Shown here: positions 1 to 6,110 of the stretch, piece after piece
How positions within the stretch are numbered: the first letter of the stretch is position 1
Layout of the letters: the number at the start of each line of letters is the position of its first letter
NCBI RefSeq assembly: GCF_003462685.1
Contig: NZ_QRVE01000030.1
Coordinates: 1 to 7,462 of the forward strand
DNA length: 7,462 bases
Source of the DNA: Collinsella sp. AF23-4AC
GTDB lineage: Bacteria > Actinomycetota > Coriobacteriia > Coriobacteriales > Coriobacteriaceae
Reading direction: 5' to 3'
Translations under genes and position numbers: made by a program
The notes under the pieces: generated by a model
Seen by the model: only the letters and a program-made list of their open reading frames with translations
Told to the model about the DNA's origin: nothing
The model's database searches: none

Positions 1-22
1 CGTGGGTTATACCCTAAGAGCA

Positions 23-45
23 AACCACCCTTTTTAAGGGTGGTT
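23..45. terminator. Perfect 10-bp stem-loop near left edge, possible terminator
   Basis: AACCACCCTT (23-32) and AAGGGTGGTT (36-45) are perfect inverted repeats around a TTT loop. The 3' side on either strand carries only a weak T-rich tail, so this could be a modest bidirectional terminator for a gene outside the window, or another kind of stem-loop. No coding region is visible to its left. Confidence 0.4.
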
Positions 46-320
46 CTGATTTCCCGTCGGGAGGACCCGCGCGCGCTGCATGGCTTAGTCGACGCTTGCC
101 TGGCAAGCTAATATCCGCGGGCTCGTGGCGCGGGGCATCGGCGGGCGCGCGATGTGTCTCCCCGCCTCACCGCATTTCGATTCTCCGTCCGGCGCGATCG
201 TGCGAATCCAGTCTTGTCTCGGGCGCGGCCCGGGGGCTGCCCATCAAAAAAGCCGTGAACTCGCGCCGGCGATGCGTCGAGGCGCGGGCCCTCCCGGCGG
301 GAGCCGGTTGTCGCCGGGGG
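46..320. other. Gene-free stretch downstream of the IS110 transposase
   Basis: Very GC-rich. The open frames here continue into the antisense of the transposase and look like shadows. A short inverted repeat, GCTTGCC (94-100) and GGCAAGC (102-108), is visible. The downstream (right) end of the insertion sequence should lie in this stretch, but no terminus can be placed with confidence. I recognise no other gene, RNA or promoter. Confidence 0.5.
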
Positions 321-1430
321 TCAGCGAATGGTCCCCTCGGACCTGCACCCGATCTCCCAGACCCAGCAGGCGAGCTCGCGCGCCACGGCGGCGTTGGCCC
401 TGCAGGCCGGCTTGCCGGCGTCCGCGAGCGCCTCGCGGCGGCGGTGGAGCCTGGCAGTGCAGGCGTCGGCCCTCGAGCGTATCGCCGGGGGCACGTCGGT
501 GCCGGGTGCGGGGGCCTTGGGCCTCGGGGAGCACATGGAGTAATGCCACGCGGACTCTATGAGCGCCGTGCGCGCGAGCGCGTTGCCGGCCTTGGTTATC
601 CCGCCGCGCCGCTCGGACTCGCCGCTCGAGTGCTCCGATGGCGTGAGCCCGCACCAGCTCGCGAAGGCCGGCGCCGAGTGGAACCTGCTGAAGGACCCGG
701 CCTCCGCCGCAAGCCTGAAGGCCGTCAGGGTGTCAATCCCCTTGATGCAGGACAGCGCCTCCACGGCCGGGCGCCAGCGGTCGGTGCCCGCCAGCGCGAC
801 GACCCTCCTCTCGAGCTGCCGCTTGTCCGATTCCGCGCAGCGGGCGGCCGTGACGTAGTACTCGAGCGCGTCGCGCTGCGGCCCCTCGAGCCTGATCTCG
901 GATATCCACCTCCAGTGGGCGCGCGTCCAGGCCCTCTTCCTTGCCCCGTCGGCGTTGCGCTCGTCCCAGACGTGGCCCAGCCTGATCAGGAACATGTTGA
1001 GGCGCTGCCTCGAGCGGCGGAGCTCGCGGGCCGCGTCGTCGAGGGCGCGGTCGAGGTCCCGGGCGGCCTCGACCGCCGTGTCGGGCAGCGGGACCTCGAC
1101 GATGTTGTGGGTGGCGAGCATGCGGGCGATGAACTCGGCGTCGCGCCGGTCGTTCTTGCGGCGCGCGTCCGCCGCCGGCCTCTGCATCTTGGAGACGGCG
1201 GCCACGGCGCAGTCGAGGCCGAGCGCGCGTAGCTCGCGCGCCATGTGGAACCCGGTGGGGCCGCTCTCGTAGCACGCCCTCGGGTCCTCGAAGCCGAGGG
1301 CCCACTCCGCGATCTCGGAGGCGTCGGTGCCGAAGCTGCGGCGCACCACCTCGCCGGTGAAGGGGTTGAACGCCGCCGCGGCGACCGATCGCGCGTGGAC
1401 GTCCAGTCCGATGGAGGTAACATGGGGCAT
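321..1430 (-). CDS. IS110-family transposase (bridge-RNA-guided DEDD recombinase)
   Basis: A 369-residue protein with the two IS110 domains in order. The N-terminal RuvC-like DEDD domain (about residues 5-155) shows D10 in IGLDVH, E55 in CYESGPTG, and D94/D97 in KNDRRDAEF, which is the expected acidic tetrad. The C-terminal Transposase_20 domain (about 222-300) carries SCIKGIDTLTAFRLAAEAG, then GLTPSEHSSGESERRGGITK with the candidate catalytic serine at 268 or 269. The tail ends in AVARELACWVWEIG, typical of the family. The length is normal and there is no frameshift, so the gene may be functional. The ATG at 1430 has AGGAGG (plus strand 1437-1442) six bases upstream. The family excises and inserts circular intermediates guided by a non-coding RNA made from the element's own end. 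The GC-rich antisense carries long but meaningless open frames. Confidence 0.93.
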   Translation of the reverse strand: MPHVTSIGLDVHARSVAAAAFNPFTGEVVRRSFGTDASEIAEWALGFEDPRACYESGPTGFHMARELRALGLDCAVAAVSKMQRPAADARRKNDRRDAEFIARMLATHNIVEVPLPDTAVEAARDLDRALDDAARELRRSRQRLNMFLIRLGHVWDERNADGARKRAWTRAHWRWISEIRLEGPQRDALEYYVTAARCAESDKRQLERRVVALAGTDRWRPAVEALSCIKGIDTLTAFRLAAEAGSFSRFHSAPAFASWCGLTPSEHSSGESERRGGITKAGNALARTALIESAWHYSMCSPRPKAPAPGTDVPPAIRSRADACTARLHRRREALADAGKPACRANAAVARELACWVWEIGCRSEGTIR

Positions 1431-1560
1431 GGGAAGCCTCCTCCCCGCAGGTGCGGTAAGGGCTACCGCACGGGCCGATACTCAAAGCCCATTGTGGCAC
1501 CCCGAGCCCGCGGAAAGAAGCTGCGCTGCGGGGGAGGCGACCCAAATGGCTTTCTCATAT
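1431..1560 (-). other. 5' non-coding end of the IS110 element; possible bridge-RNA region
   Basis: This is the stretch upstream of the transposase on the minus strand. In the IS110 subgroup, this end of the element encodes the bridge RNA. It contains a perfect 8-bp stem, GTGCGGTA (1451-1458) and TACCGCAC (1464-1471), with a 5-nt loop, plus GC-rich segments that could pair further. The transposase ribosome-binding site lies at its edge (1437-1442). I cannot identify the target- and donor-binding loops by eye, so the bridge-RNA role is inferred from family and position only. Confidence 0.3.
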
Positions 1561-1570
1561 CGTCTTATGT

Positions 1571-1716
1571 GCCCATCGCAGGGACTTGAACCTGCGAAGG
1601 AGCGAGCGTCAAGAAAACGCAGAGCGTTTTTAGCGAGCTGGCGAGGACGCCGGCAGGCGGCCGATGCCGGTGCGGATCCGCGAAGCGGATACGCGGACGT
1701 CCTTTCGCCCGCACCA
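1571..1716. repeat. Structured repeat copy A, fused to a tRNA 3' end
   Basis: The core at 1602-1697 aligns without gaps to 7108-7203 with 88 of 96 bases identical. The left shoulder (1571-1601) contains, on the minus strand, a T-arm-like GGTTCAAGTCC. The core holds AAAACGC/GCGTTTT around AGA (1614-1630), a stem around GGCA near 1645-1662, CCGGC/GCCGG, and ATCCGC/GCGGAT around GAA (1676-1690). The right end passes directly into a tRNA 3' end with CCA at 1714-1716. No open frame is conserved between copies, so a structured DNA or RNA element is more likely than a gene. I do not recognise the family. Confidence 0.8.
1699..1716 (+). pseudogene. 3' remnant of a tRNA gene (acceptor strand plus CCA)
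   Basis: Positions 1706-1716 read CGCCCGC-A-CCA, which has the form of a tRNA 3' acceptor strand, discriminator and encoded CCA. The preceding TCCTTT resembles the 3' half of a T-arm. A GNRA-loop terminator follows within 10 nt, just as for the intact tRNA-Arg units at the right of the window. No D-arm or anticodon arm lies upstream, where the structured repeat is found instead. The original identity cannot be told from the 3' end, but it differs from tRNA-Arg(ACG), whose acceptor strand is ACGCCGC. Confidence 0.55.
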
Positions 1717-1723
1717 TTAAATG

Positions 1724-1752
1724 AAAGAGCTCCCAGCAATGGGAACTCTTTT
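1724..1752 (+). terminator. Rho-independent terminator of the lost tRNA
   Basis: AAAGAG-C-TCCCA (1724-1735) pairs with TGGGA-A-CTCTTT (1740-1751) with a single C/A mismatch and a GCAA loop, followed by a short T-run. The spacing from the CCA end matches the tRNA-Arg terminators at 6802 and 7042, supporting the view that a whole tRNA transcription unit once lay here. Confidence 0.7.
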
Positions 1753-1806
1753 ACGGGCCGTTTTTGGCAGATTTGACCTATCGATTTTGCGCGGTAGATA
1801 CCCCTG

Positions 1807-2023
1807 TGGTCAAAAAGTGGCAAATATGAGTACTGTCACGAAAATAGAGACATTTCACGAAGCCATTTTTGCTCATTTTACGCAACAGATGTACGCTAAT
1901 TTGGCTCAACCTTGAGACAAAATGAAGTAATTTCGATAGACCTTGGGTTCAAAGAGGCGATTTTGACCCAAATACGCTGTTACTAAACTGGTAACAGTAC
2001 TCATATTTGGCCTTTTTTGACCA
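1807..2023. repeat. AT-rich MITE-like element with 30-bp terminal inverted repeats
   Basis: 1807-1836 and the reverse complement of 1994-2023 match at 27 of 30 positions. Both share TGGTCAAAAA at the outer end and AAATATGAGTACTGT at the inner end, with mismatches only in the five bases between. The 157-nt interior is clearly lower in GC than the flanking genes. It holds two smaller stems: TTGGGT near 1953 pairing with ACCCAA near 1966-1971, and TGTTAC/GTAACA (1978-1996). It encodes no convincing protein. A 64-residue open frame (1721-1915) crosses the terminator and one inverted-repeat arm and has no good ribosome-binding site. Alternatives are a large regulatory hairpin upstream of the next gene or an IS remnant. 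Confidence 0.65.
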
Positions 2024-2101
2024 TGGGTCCTCTTGTTGGTGGCACGTGGCTGCTTCGTGCGGGTATCCTAATGCCAACGTGTTCCTATCAGAGGAGAGAC
2101 C

Positions 2102-3040
2102 ATGCTGTTTTCCGGTATCATCGCCGCCCTTACCAGCCTTTTGATTCCCATCATCATCCTGTTGCTGCTGGTCCCCAACGCCTGCTACGTCGTTGAGCAG
2201 CAGCACGCTGTGATCATCGAGCGCTTGGGTAAGTTCAATCGTATCGTCAACGCGGGCTTCCACGTGAAGGTGCCCGTGATCGACCGCAAGGCCGCCACGG
2301 TGAGTCTGCGCACCATGAAAAATGGTTTTGGCATCGACGTTAAGACCCAGGACAACGTGACCATTGGCCTTGAGGTCTCCGCTCAGTACCACGTGAGCTA
2401 CGACATGGGCGCCGGCCCGGCAGATTCGGGCATCTACAAGAGCTACTACATGCTGCAGGAGCCCGTCGACCAGATGCGCGACTTCATCACCGATGCCCTG
2501 CGCTCCTCCATCCCCGTCTACACACTTGATGAGGTCTTTGCCAAGAAGGATGACATCGCCAAGGATGTCAACGCTACCGTTTCCGAGCAGATGGCCGCCT
2601 ACGGCTTCACCCTCGTGTCGACGCTCATCACCAAAATCGCACTGCCGACCGAGGTCGAGAACTCCATGAACGACATCAACGCCGCCCAGCGCAAGCGCGC
2701 TGCGGCACAGGAGCTCGCTGAGGCAGACCGCATCAAGCGCGTCACCGAGGCGACCGCCGAGGCTGAGGCTATGGAAAAGGCGGGCGAGGGCATCGCCAAC
2801 CAGCGCAAGGCCATCGCGCTGGGTATCAAAGATTCGCTCGAGATCATCCAGGAGACGGGAGTCGGTAACGACGAGGCCAACCAGCTGTTCATGTTTACGC
2901 AGTGGTCCGAGATGATGACGGAGTTCGCTCGCACGGGTAAAACCTCGACAGTCGTGCTGCCGAGCGACTTCTCGCAGTCGGCATCGATGTTTGAGCAGAT
3001 GCTGGCCGTCGGCAAAGTTCAAAACGGTTCGAAGGAGTAG
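2102..3040 (+). CDS. SPFH/band-7 (stomatin/prohibitin/HIR-like) membrane protein
   Basis: A 312-residue protein. A hydrophobic N-terminal segment (about residues 5-25) anchors it in the membrane. The SPFH/band-7 domain follows (about 28-190), starting VVEQQHAVIIERLGKF and including AGFHVKVPVIDR. A charged Ala/Glu-rich coiled coil (about 190-235, e.g. AAQRKRAAAQELAEADRIKR) is typical of the family, and the C-terminal tail is polar. SPFH proteins form large membrane-associated oligomers that organise membrane microdomains or chaperone membrane proteins; the specific role here cannot be told. It most resembles the HIR/stomatin-like branch. The ATG at 2102 is preceded by AGGAG at 2092-2096. The stop lies six bases before rlmH, so the pair is probably one operon. 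No associated NfeD-like protein is adjacent. Confidence 0.9.
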   Translation: MLFSGIIAALTSLLIPIIILLLLVPNACYVVEQQHAVIIERLGKFNRIVNAGFHVKVPVIDRKAATVSLRTMKNGFGIDVKTQDNVTIGLEVSAQYHVSYDMGAGPADSGIYKSYYMLQEPVDQMRDFITDALRSSIPVYTLDEVFAKKDDIAKDVNATVSEQMAAYGFTLVSTLITKIALPTEVENSMNDINAAQRKRAAAQELAEADRIKRVTEATAEAEAMEKAGEGIANQRKAIALGIKDSLEIIQETGVGNDEANQLFMFTQWSEMMTEFARTGKTSTVVLPSDFSQSASMFEQMLAVGKVQNGSKE

Positions 3041-3046
3041 GCACGC

Positions 3047-3517
3047 GTGAAATACACCGTCGTTTGTGTTGGCAAGCTCAAGGAGCGCTTTTGGAAGGAC
3101 GCGTGCGCTGAGTACACCAAGCGCCTAGGTGCCTATGCCAAGGTTGATATCCGCGAGGTGGCCGATATCGACCCGGCCAAGGCGGGCGGCGTGGATGCCG
3201 CGCGCGACAAGGAGGGGGCGGCGATTCTTGCTGCCTTGCCGTCTCGAGCGCATGTGATCCTGCTGGCCATTGAGGGCAAAGAGCGCTCGAGCGAGGAGTT
3301 TTCGGCGCGGCTCGATGATCTTATGCTGCGTGGCAACAGCGACATCGCCTTTGTGATTGGCGGATCGGACGGCGTGAGCGATGACGTGCGCGCACGAGCC
3401 GACGAGATGCTCAGCTTTGGACGTATTACCTTGCCGCATAACTTGGCGCGCGTGGTGCTGCTGGAGCAAATCTATCGCGCCTGCAAGATCAGCCGAGGCG
3501 AGCCGTATCACAAATAG
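3047..3517 (+). CDS. rlmH: 23S rRNA (pseudouridine-1915 N3) methyltransferase RlmH
   Basis: A 156-residue SPOUT-class methyltransferase of standard length. RlmH uses S-adenosylmethionine to methylate pseudouridine 1915 in helix 69 of 23S rRNA, acting on assembled 70S ribosomes as a homodimer. Diagnostic motifs are IGGSDG (104-109), GRITLPH (125-131), EQIYRACKI (140-148) and the C-terminal GEPYHK (151-156), which form the trefoil-knot SAM pocket and active site. The start is GTG at 3047. AAGGAG at 3032-3037 lies inside the end of the preceding SPFH gene, nine bases upstream, so translation is probably coupled. No terminator separates the two genes. Confidence 0.97.
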   Translation: MKYTVVCVGKLKERFWKDACAEYTKRLGAYAKVDIREVADIDPAKAGGVDAARDKEGAAILAALPSRAHVILLAIEGKERSSEEFSARLDDLMLRGNSDIAFVIGGSDGVSDDVRARADEMLSFGRITLPHNLARVVLLEQIYRACKISRGEPYHK

Positions 3518-3590
3518 GTCGGCAATACGAAACAATGGCGTGGGACAATAGCTTTCGTTTTGAAGAGCGTGTCTGAGAGGACTATGAGAT

Positions 3591-4361
3591 ATGAAGATTG
3601 GGTTTGTCGGTTTTGGCAATATGGCGAGCGCTATGGCTGATGGCTGGATCGCTGCCGGTGTAGCTGCGAGCGACATGTGCGCCTGCGCGGGTCGCTACGA
3701 CGCACTGGTTGAGCGCTGCGAGGCGCGCGGCATGGTCGCCTGCCACGATGCCGCCGAGGTTGTCGCCACATCCGATATCGTGGTCGCTGCGGTCAAACCG
3801 TACATGATCGAGAAGGTATTCGCCCCGCTCAAGGATGTTCTTGCCAAAAAGGTCGTTCTGTCGGTTGCCTGGACCTGGGACAGTGCCAAGTGGGAGCAGG
3901 TCCTGCCGGGCGTCGCGCATATCTCGACGGTGCCCAACACGCCGGTTTCGGTGGGCGAGGGCGTCATCGCTTGCGAGAAGGCTTCCACGCTTAGTGATGA
4001 GCAGAACGCGGTGGTGCTTGATCTGCTTGGCAAGCTCGGTGCGGTGGTCGAGCTCGATACGAGCCTGCTGTTCGTGGGCGGCACGGTGGGTGGTTGCGCT
4101 CCGGCATTTGTCGCTATGGCAATCGAGGCCCTGGGCGATGCGGCGGTCAAGCACGGTATCCCGCGTGCCGATGCCTATCGCATTGTGAGCCAGATGGTGC
4201 TAGGTACGGCAAAGCTGCAGCTTTCAACTGGCCAGCATCCTGCGGCGATGAAGGATGCCGTATGCTCGCCCGGTGGCGCCACCATCAAGGGCGTCGTTGC
4301 GCTCGAGGACGCCGGCATGCGCAGTGCCCTGGTCAAGGCAATCGACGCAACCCTCCAGTAA
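3591..4361 (+). CDS. proC: Pyrroline-5-carboxylate reductase (proline biosynthesis)
   Basis: A 256-residue cytosolic enzyme that reduces 1-pyrroline-5-carboxylate to L-proline with NAD(P)H, the last step of proline synthesis. The Rossmann nucleotide-binding motif GFGNMA is at residues 7-12 and AVKP at 67-70. VPNTP (114-118) is a family marker. The C-terminal dimerisation signature runs from HPAAMKDAV at 216 through SPGGATIKG to ALED at 240. Slightly unusual is SVAWTWD (91-97), where many homologues have SxAAGI. The ATG at 3591 has AGAGG at 3576-3580, ten bases upstream; an out-of-frame ATG at 3584 is too close to it. It follows rlmH by 73 bases in the same direction, so it could share that transcript or have its own promoter; none is obvious. 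Confidence 0.95.
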   Translation: MKIGFVGFGNMASAMADGWIAAGVAASDMCACAGRYDALVERCEARGMVACHDAAEVVATSDIVVAAVKPYMIEKVFAPLKDVLAKKVVLSVAWTWDSAKWEQVLPGVAHISTVPNTPVSVGEGVIACEKASTLSDEQNAVVLDLLGKLGAVVELDTSLLFVGGTVGGCAPAFVAMAIEALGDAAVKHGIPRADAYRIVSQMVLGTAKLQLSTGQHPAAMKDAVCSPGGATIKGVVALEDAGMRSALVKAIDATLQ

Positions 4362-4373
4362 AACTTGCCATTT

Positions 4374-4508
4374 AGGGACAGGTTTATTTTGGCAGGTTTT
4401 TCCTGCTGTTTTGTCCTTTTAGCGAAAAGCGCCCCGCAACCGGATCGTTACCGGTTGCGGGGCGCTTGCGTTTGCCCAGATAAAACCGACCAAAATAAAC
4501 CTGTCCCT
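4374..4508. repeat. 135-bp palindromic REP/MITE-like element with 19-bp perfect terminal inverted repeats
   Basis: AGGGACAGGTTTATTTTGG (4374-4392) recurs perfectly in inverse orientation at 4490-4508. After a 2-nt mismatch the arms continue as GGTTTT/AAAACC. The centre is a separate 17-bp perfect hairpin (4427-4467). The outer edge overlaps the 3' flank of the small membrane-protein gene, and a 12-bp direct repeat TTTTGGCAGGTT occurs at 4387-4398 and 4509-4520. Short palindromes ending in a GGGACAG-type motif resemble the REP sequences handled by RAYT (IS200/IS605-like) transposases; that link is inference from memory of the motif. Confidence 0.7.
4427..4467. terminator. Bidirectional terminator between proC and the small membrane gene
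   Basis: A 17-bp perfect stem, 4427-4443 with 4451-4467, closes a 7-nt ATCGTTA loop. The arm core is GCGCCCCGCAACCGG, so the hairpin is very stable. Reading left, the stem is followed by a TTTT-containing tail; reading right, by a weaker TTGCGTTT. It lies between convergent genes and would insulate both, even though it sits inside a repeat-like element. Confidence 0.75.
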
Positions 4509-4518
4509 TTTTGGCAGG

Positions 4519-4692
4519 TTAGTCCCAGAAGCTGTCTTCCTCATCCTCGGACTTGGGGCCGCGGTCGACATACATCTTATGGGTGCGCTTCTCCATTACA
4601 AAGGCAAGAATCGCAAACAGTAGGATGCCACCGGCGAAAAGGATGGCAAAACCGGTGCGGGTGCCAAACAAAAAGGAAAAAACTGCGTCCAT
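4519..4692 (-). CDS. Small single-pass membrane protein, 57 residues (DUF6724-like)
   Basis: The gene encodes MDAVFSFLFGTRTGFAILF, continuing into a hydrophobic segment (about residues 14-33, ending ILAFVME), then a basic stretch (KRTHK, 35-39) and an acidic C-terminus (SEDEEDSFWD). This suggests one transmembrane helix with the charged tail in the cytoplasm by the positive-inside rule. AAGAAGG lies about 7 nt before the ATG at 4692. The coding sequence is free of internal stops and framed by a divergent promoter and a downstream hairpin. I recall similar short proteins, filed as DUF6724, in Collinsella and relatives; function is unknown. It is divergently transcribed from serS. Confidence 0.8.
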   Translation of the reverse strand: MDAVFSFLFGTRTGFAILFAGGILLFAILAFVMEKRTHKMYVDRGPKSEDEEDSFWD

Positions 4693-4711
4693 TGGGTGCC
4701 TTCTTGCGTAG

Positions 4712-4763
4712 TTGAGTTGGGTCGTAAACGCTCATAAGTATATACTTGCCCATACATGTACAA
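4712..4763. promoter_or_regulatory. Overlapping divergent promoters for the small membrane gene and serS
   Basis: For serS (plus), TTGGGT (4717-4722) and TATACT (4741-4746) are 18 bp apart, and TTGAGT (4712-4717) with TAAGTA (4735-4740) is an alternative at 17 bp. For the minus-strand gene, TTGTAC (complement of 4758-4763) lies 17 bp from TACTTA (complement of 4735-4740). The two directions therefore appear to share the same -10 region, which includes the palindrome GTATATAC (4738-4745). Further palindromes, TACATGTA (4753-4760) and GGTTGCAACC (4764-4773), lie alongside. The serS leader is too short for a T-box riboswitch. Confidence 0.5.
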
Positions 4764-4803
4764 GGTTGCAACCTAAATGGAATGTATATCGCCGGAGGAT
4801 CTA

Positions 4804-6087
4804 ATGCTTGATATCAAGTTTGTTCGCGAGAACCCCGATGCCATCGATGTCGCCATGGCTAACCGCCAGACGTCTTGGGATCGCGAGAAGTTCTTTGAGC
4901 TCGACGACGAGCGTCGTGCCGTCATCACCGAGGTCGAGGAGCTCCAGGCTACGCGCAATGCCGAGTCCAAGAAGATCGGCGCCCTGATGAAGGAGGGCAA
5001 GAAGGACGAGGCCGAGGCTGCCAAGGAGGCCGTGCGCGCCGTCAACGAGAAGATTGACGGTCTGGCCGAGCGTCGTACCGCCCTCGAGCAGGAGCAGTAC
5101 GACTTCATGGCTCACCTGCCCAACATTCCTTGCGAGGCCACGCCGTACGGCAAGGACGAGGACGAGAACATCGAGCGCCGTCGTTGGGGCACCCCGCGCG
5201 AGTTCGACTTCGACTTTAAGCCGCACTGGGATCTGGGCACCGACCTCGACATCCTCGACTTCGAGCGCGGCAACAAGCTCTCCGGCAGCCGCTTCACCGT
5301 TCTCGGTGGCGCCGGCGCCCGCCTGGAGCGCGCCCTCATCAACTTCTTCCTCGATACGCACACCAGCCGTGGCTTCAAGGAGTGGTGGCCGCCTATCGTC
5401 GTCAAGCGTCAGACCATGTTCGGCACGGGCCAGCTGCCCAAGTTCGAGGACGACGCCTATCACGTCTCGGGCGACAACTTCCTGATCCCTACCGCCGAGG
5501 TCGTGCTCACCAACCTGCACGCCGGTGAGGTCCTCGACGCCGATGCCCTGCCGCGCCGCTACACTGCCTTCACCCCCTGCTTCCGCGAGGAGGCCGGTTC
5601 CGCCGGTCGCGACACCCGTGGCATCATCCGTCAGCACGAGTTCGACAAGGTCGAGATGGTCAAGTTCGCTAAGCCGGAGGAGTCCGACGAGGAGCTCGAG
5701 AGCATGACCGCCGAGGCCGAGTACCTGCTGCAGCAGCTGGGCCTTCCGTATCGCGTGATTAGCCTGTGCACCGGCGACTTGGGCTTCTCTGCCCGTCAGA
5801 CCTACGACATCGAGGTCTGGCTGCCGAGCTACAACGCCTACAAGGAGATCAGCTCCTGCTCCAACTGCGGTGACTTCCAGGCCCGTCGCGCCAACATCAA
5901 GTATCGCGACCCCGAGAACTTCAAGGGTTCGCGCTACCTGCACACCCTTAACGGTTCCGGCCTGCCGGCTGGTCGTACCATGGCTGCCATTCTGGAGAAC
6001 TACCAGAACGCCGACGGCACCATCACGATCCCCGAGGTCCTGCGTCCCTACATGGGCGGCCTCGAGAAGATCGAGCCGGTCGCGTAG
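4804..6087 (+). CDS. serS: Seryl-tRNA synthetase
   Basis: A 427-residue class II aminoacyl-tRNA synthetase of normal length that activates serine with ATP and charges tRNA-Ser in the cytoplasm. Residues 1-100 form the N-terminal helical arm, a long antiparallel coiled coil that grips the long variable arm of tRNA-Ser. The catalytic core has the serine-pocket TAEV at 230-233. Motif 2 starts [17 protein letters not shown] at 260, and motif 3 is [19 protein letters not shown] at 383-401. I chose the ATG at 4804 because GGAGG (4794-4798) sits five bases before it and [10 protein letters not shown] is the usual family start. An in-frame ATG at 4777 would add nine residues that do not fit the family and lacks a good ribosome-binding site. 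Arginine codons are nearly all CGC or CGT. Confidence 0.98.
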   Translation: MLDIKFVRENPDAIDVAMANRQTSWDREKFFELDDERRAVITEVEELQATRNAESKKIGALMKEGKKDEAEAAKEAVRAVNEKIDGLAERRTALEQEQYDFMAHLPNIPCEATPYGKDEDENIERRRWGTPREFDFDFKPHWDLGTDLDILDFERGNKLSGSRFTVLGGAGARLERALINFFLDTHTSRGFKEWWPPIVVKRQTMFGTGQLPKFEDDAYHVSGDNFLIPTAEVVLTNLHAGEVLDADALPRRYTAFTPCFREEAGSAGRDTRGIIRQHEFDKVEMVKFAKPEESDEELESMTAEAEYLLQQLGLPYRVISLCTGDLGFSARQTYDIEVWLPSYNAYKEISSCSNCGDFQARRANIKYRDPENFKGSRYLHTLNGSGLPAGRTMAAILENYQNADGTITIPEVLRPYMGGLEKIEPVA

Positions 6088-6110
6088 ATTGGCTGCATAA
6101 GCGATTTGCT

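Larger units (their letters stand above)
240..1560 (-). mobile_element. IS110-family insertion sequence, ends approximate
   Basis: The element is inferred from an intact IS110-type transposase (321-1430, minus) with about 80-300 nt of non-coding DNA downstream and about 130 nt upstream. IS110 elements lack long terminal inverted repeats and target duplications, so the ends cannot be read directly. The given limits are estimates: the right-hand edge stops where homology to the neighbouring structured repeat may begin (about 1561-1571), and the left-hand edge is a guess inside 46-320. An 8-bp sequence, TGCCCATC, occurs at 238-245 and 1570-1577, but a match this short is expected by chance. Total size of about 1.3 kb fits the family. 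Confidence 0.55.

Noticed and set aside
96..1232. A 378-residue plus-strand open frame and several other long frames over 96-1589
   Set aside because: They are antisense or out-of-frame shadows of the IS110 transposase in GC-rich DNA, with low-complexity Arg/Ala/Pro/Gly-rich translations and no recognisable motifs.
238..1577. TGCCCATC direct repeat at 238-245 and 1570-1577 as the IS110 core site
   Set aside because: An 8-bp match between two stretches of a few hundred bases is expected about once by chance, and the right copy lies where homology to the structured repeat probably begins.
1571..1601. A complete minus-strand tRNA at the left shoulder of repeat A
   Set aside because: Only a T-arm-like motif is present, the loop is one base too long for a standard stem, and no D-arm, anticodon arm or CCA is found.
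1721..1915. A 64-residue plus-strand open frame
   Set aside because: It begins inside the tRNA terminator, crosses an inverted-repeat arm, has no good ribosome-binding site and resembles no family.
1949..3022. A 357-residue minus-strand open frame
   Set aside because: It is the antisense of the SPFH gene, which has the ribosome-binding site and clear domain content on the plus strand.
4777..4803. An extended start for serS at the ATG at 4777
   Set aside because: It adds nine residues absent from the usual SerRS start, while GGAGG is ideally placed for the ATG at 4804.
4747..4803. A T-box riboswitch controlling serS
   Set aside because: The leader is only about 50 nt and contains no specifier stem, T-box sequence or terminator/antiterminator pair.
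4801..5943. A 380-residue minus-strand open frame opposite serS
   Set aside because: It is a codon-bias shadow of serS, rich in Val/Leu/Gly, with no motifs.
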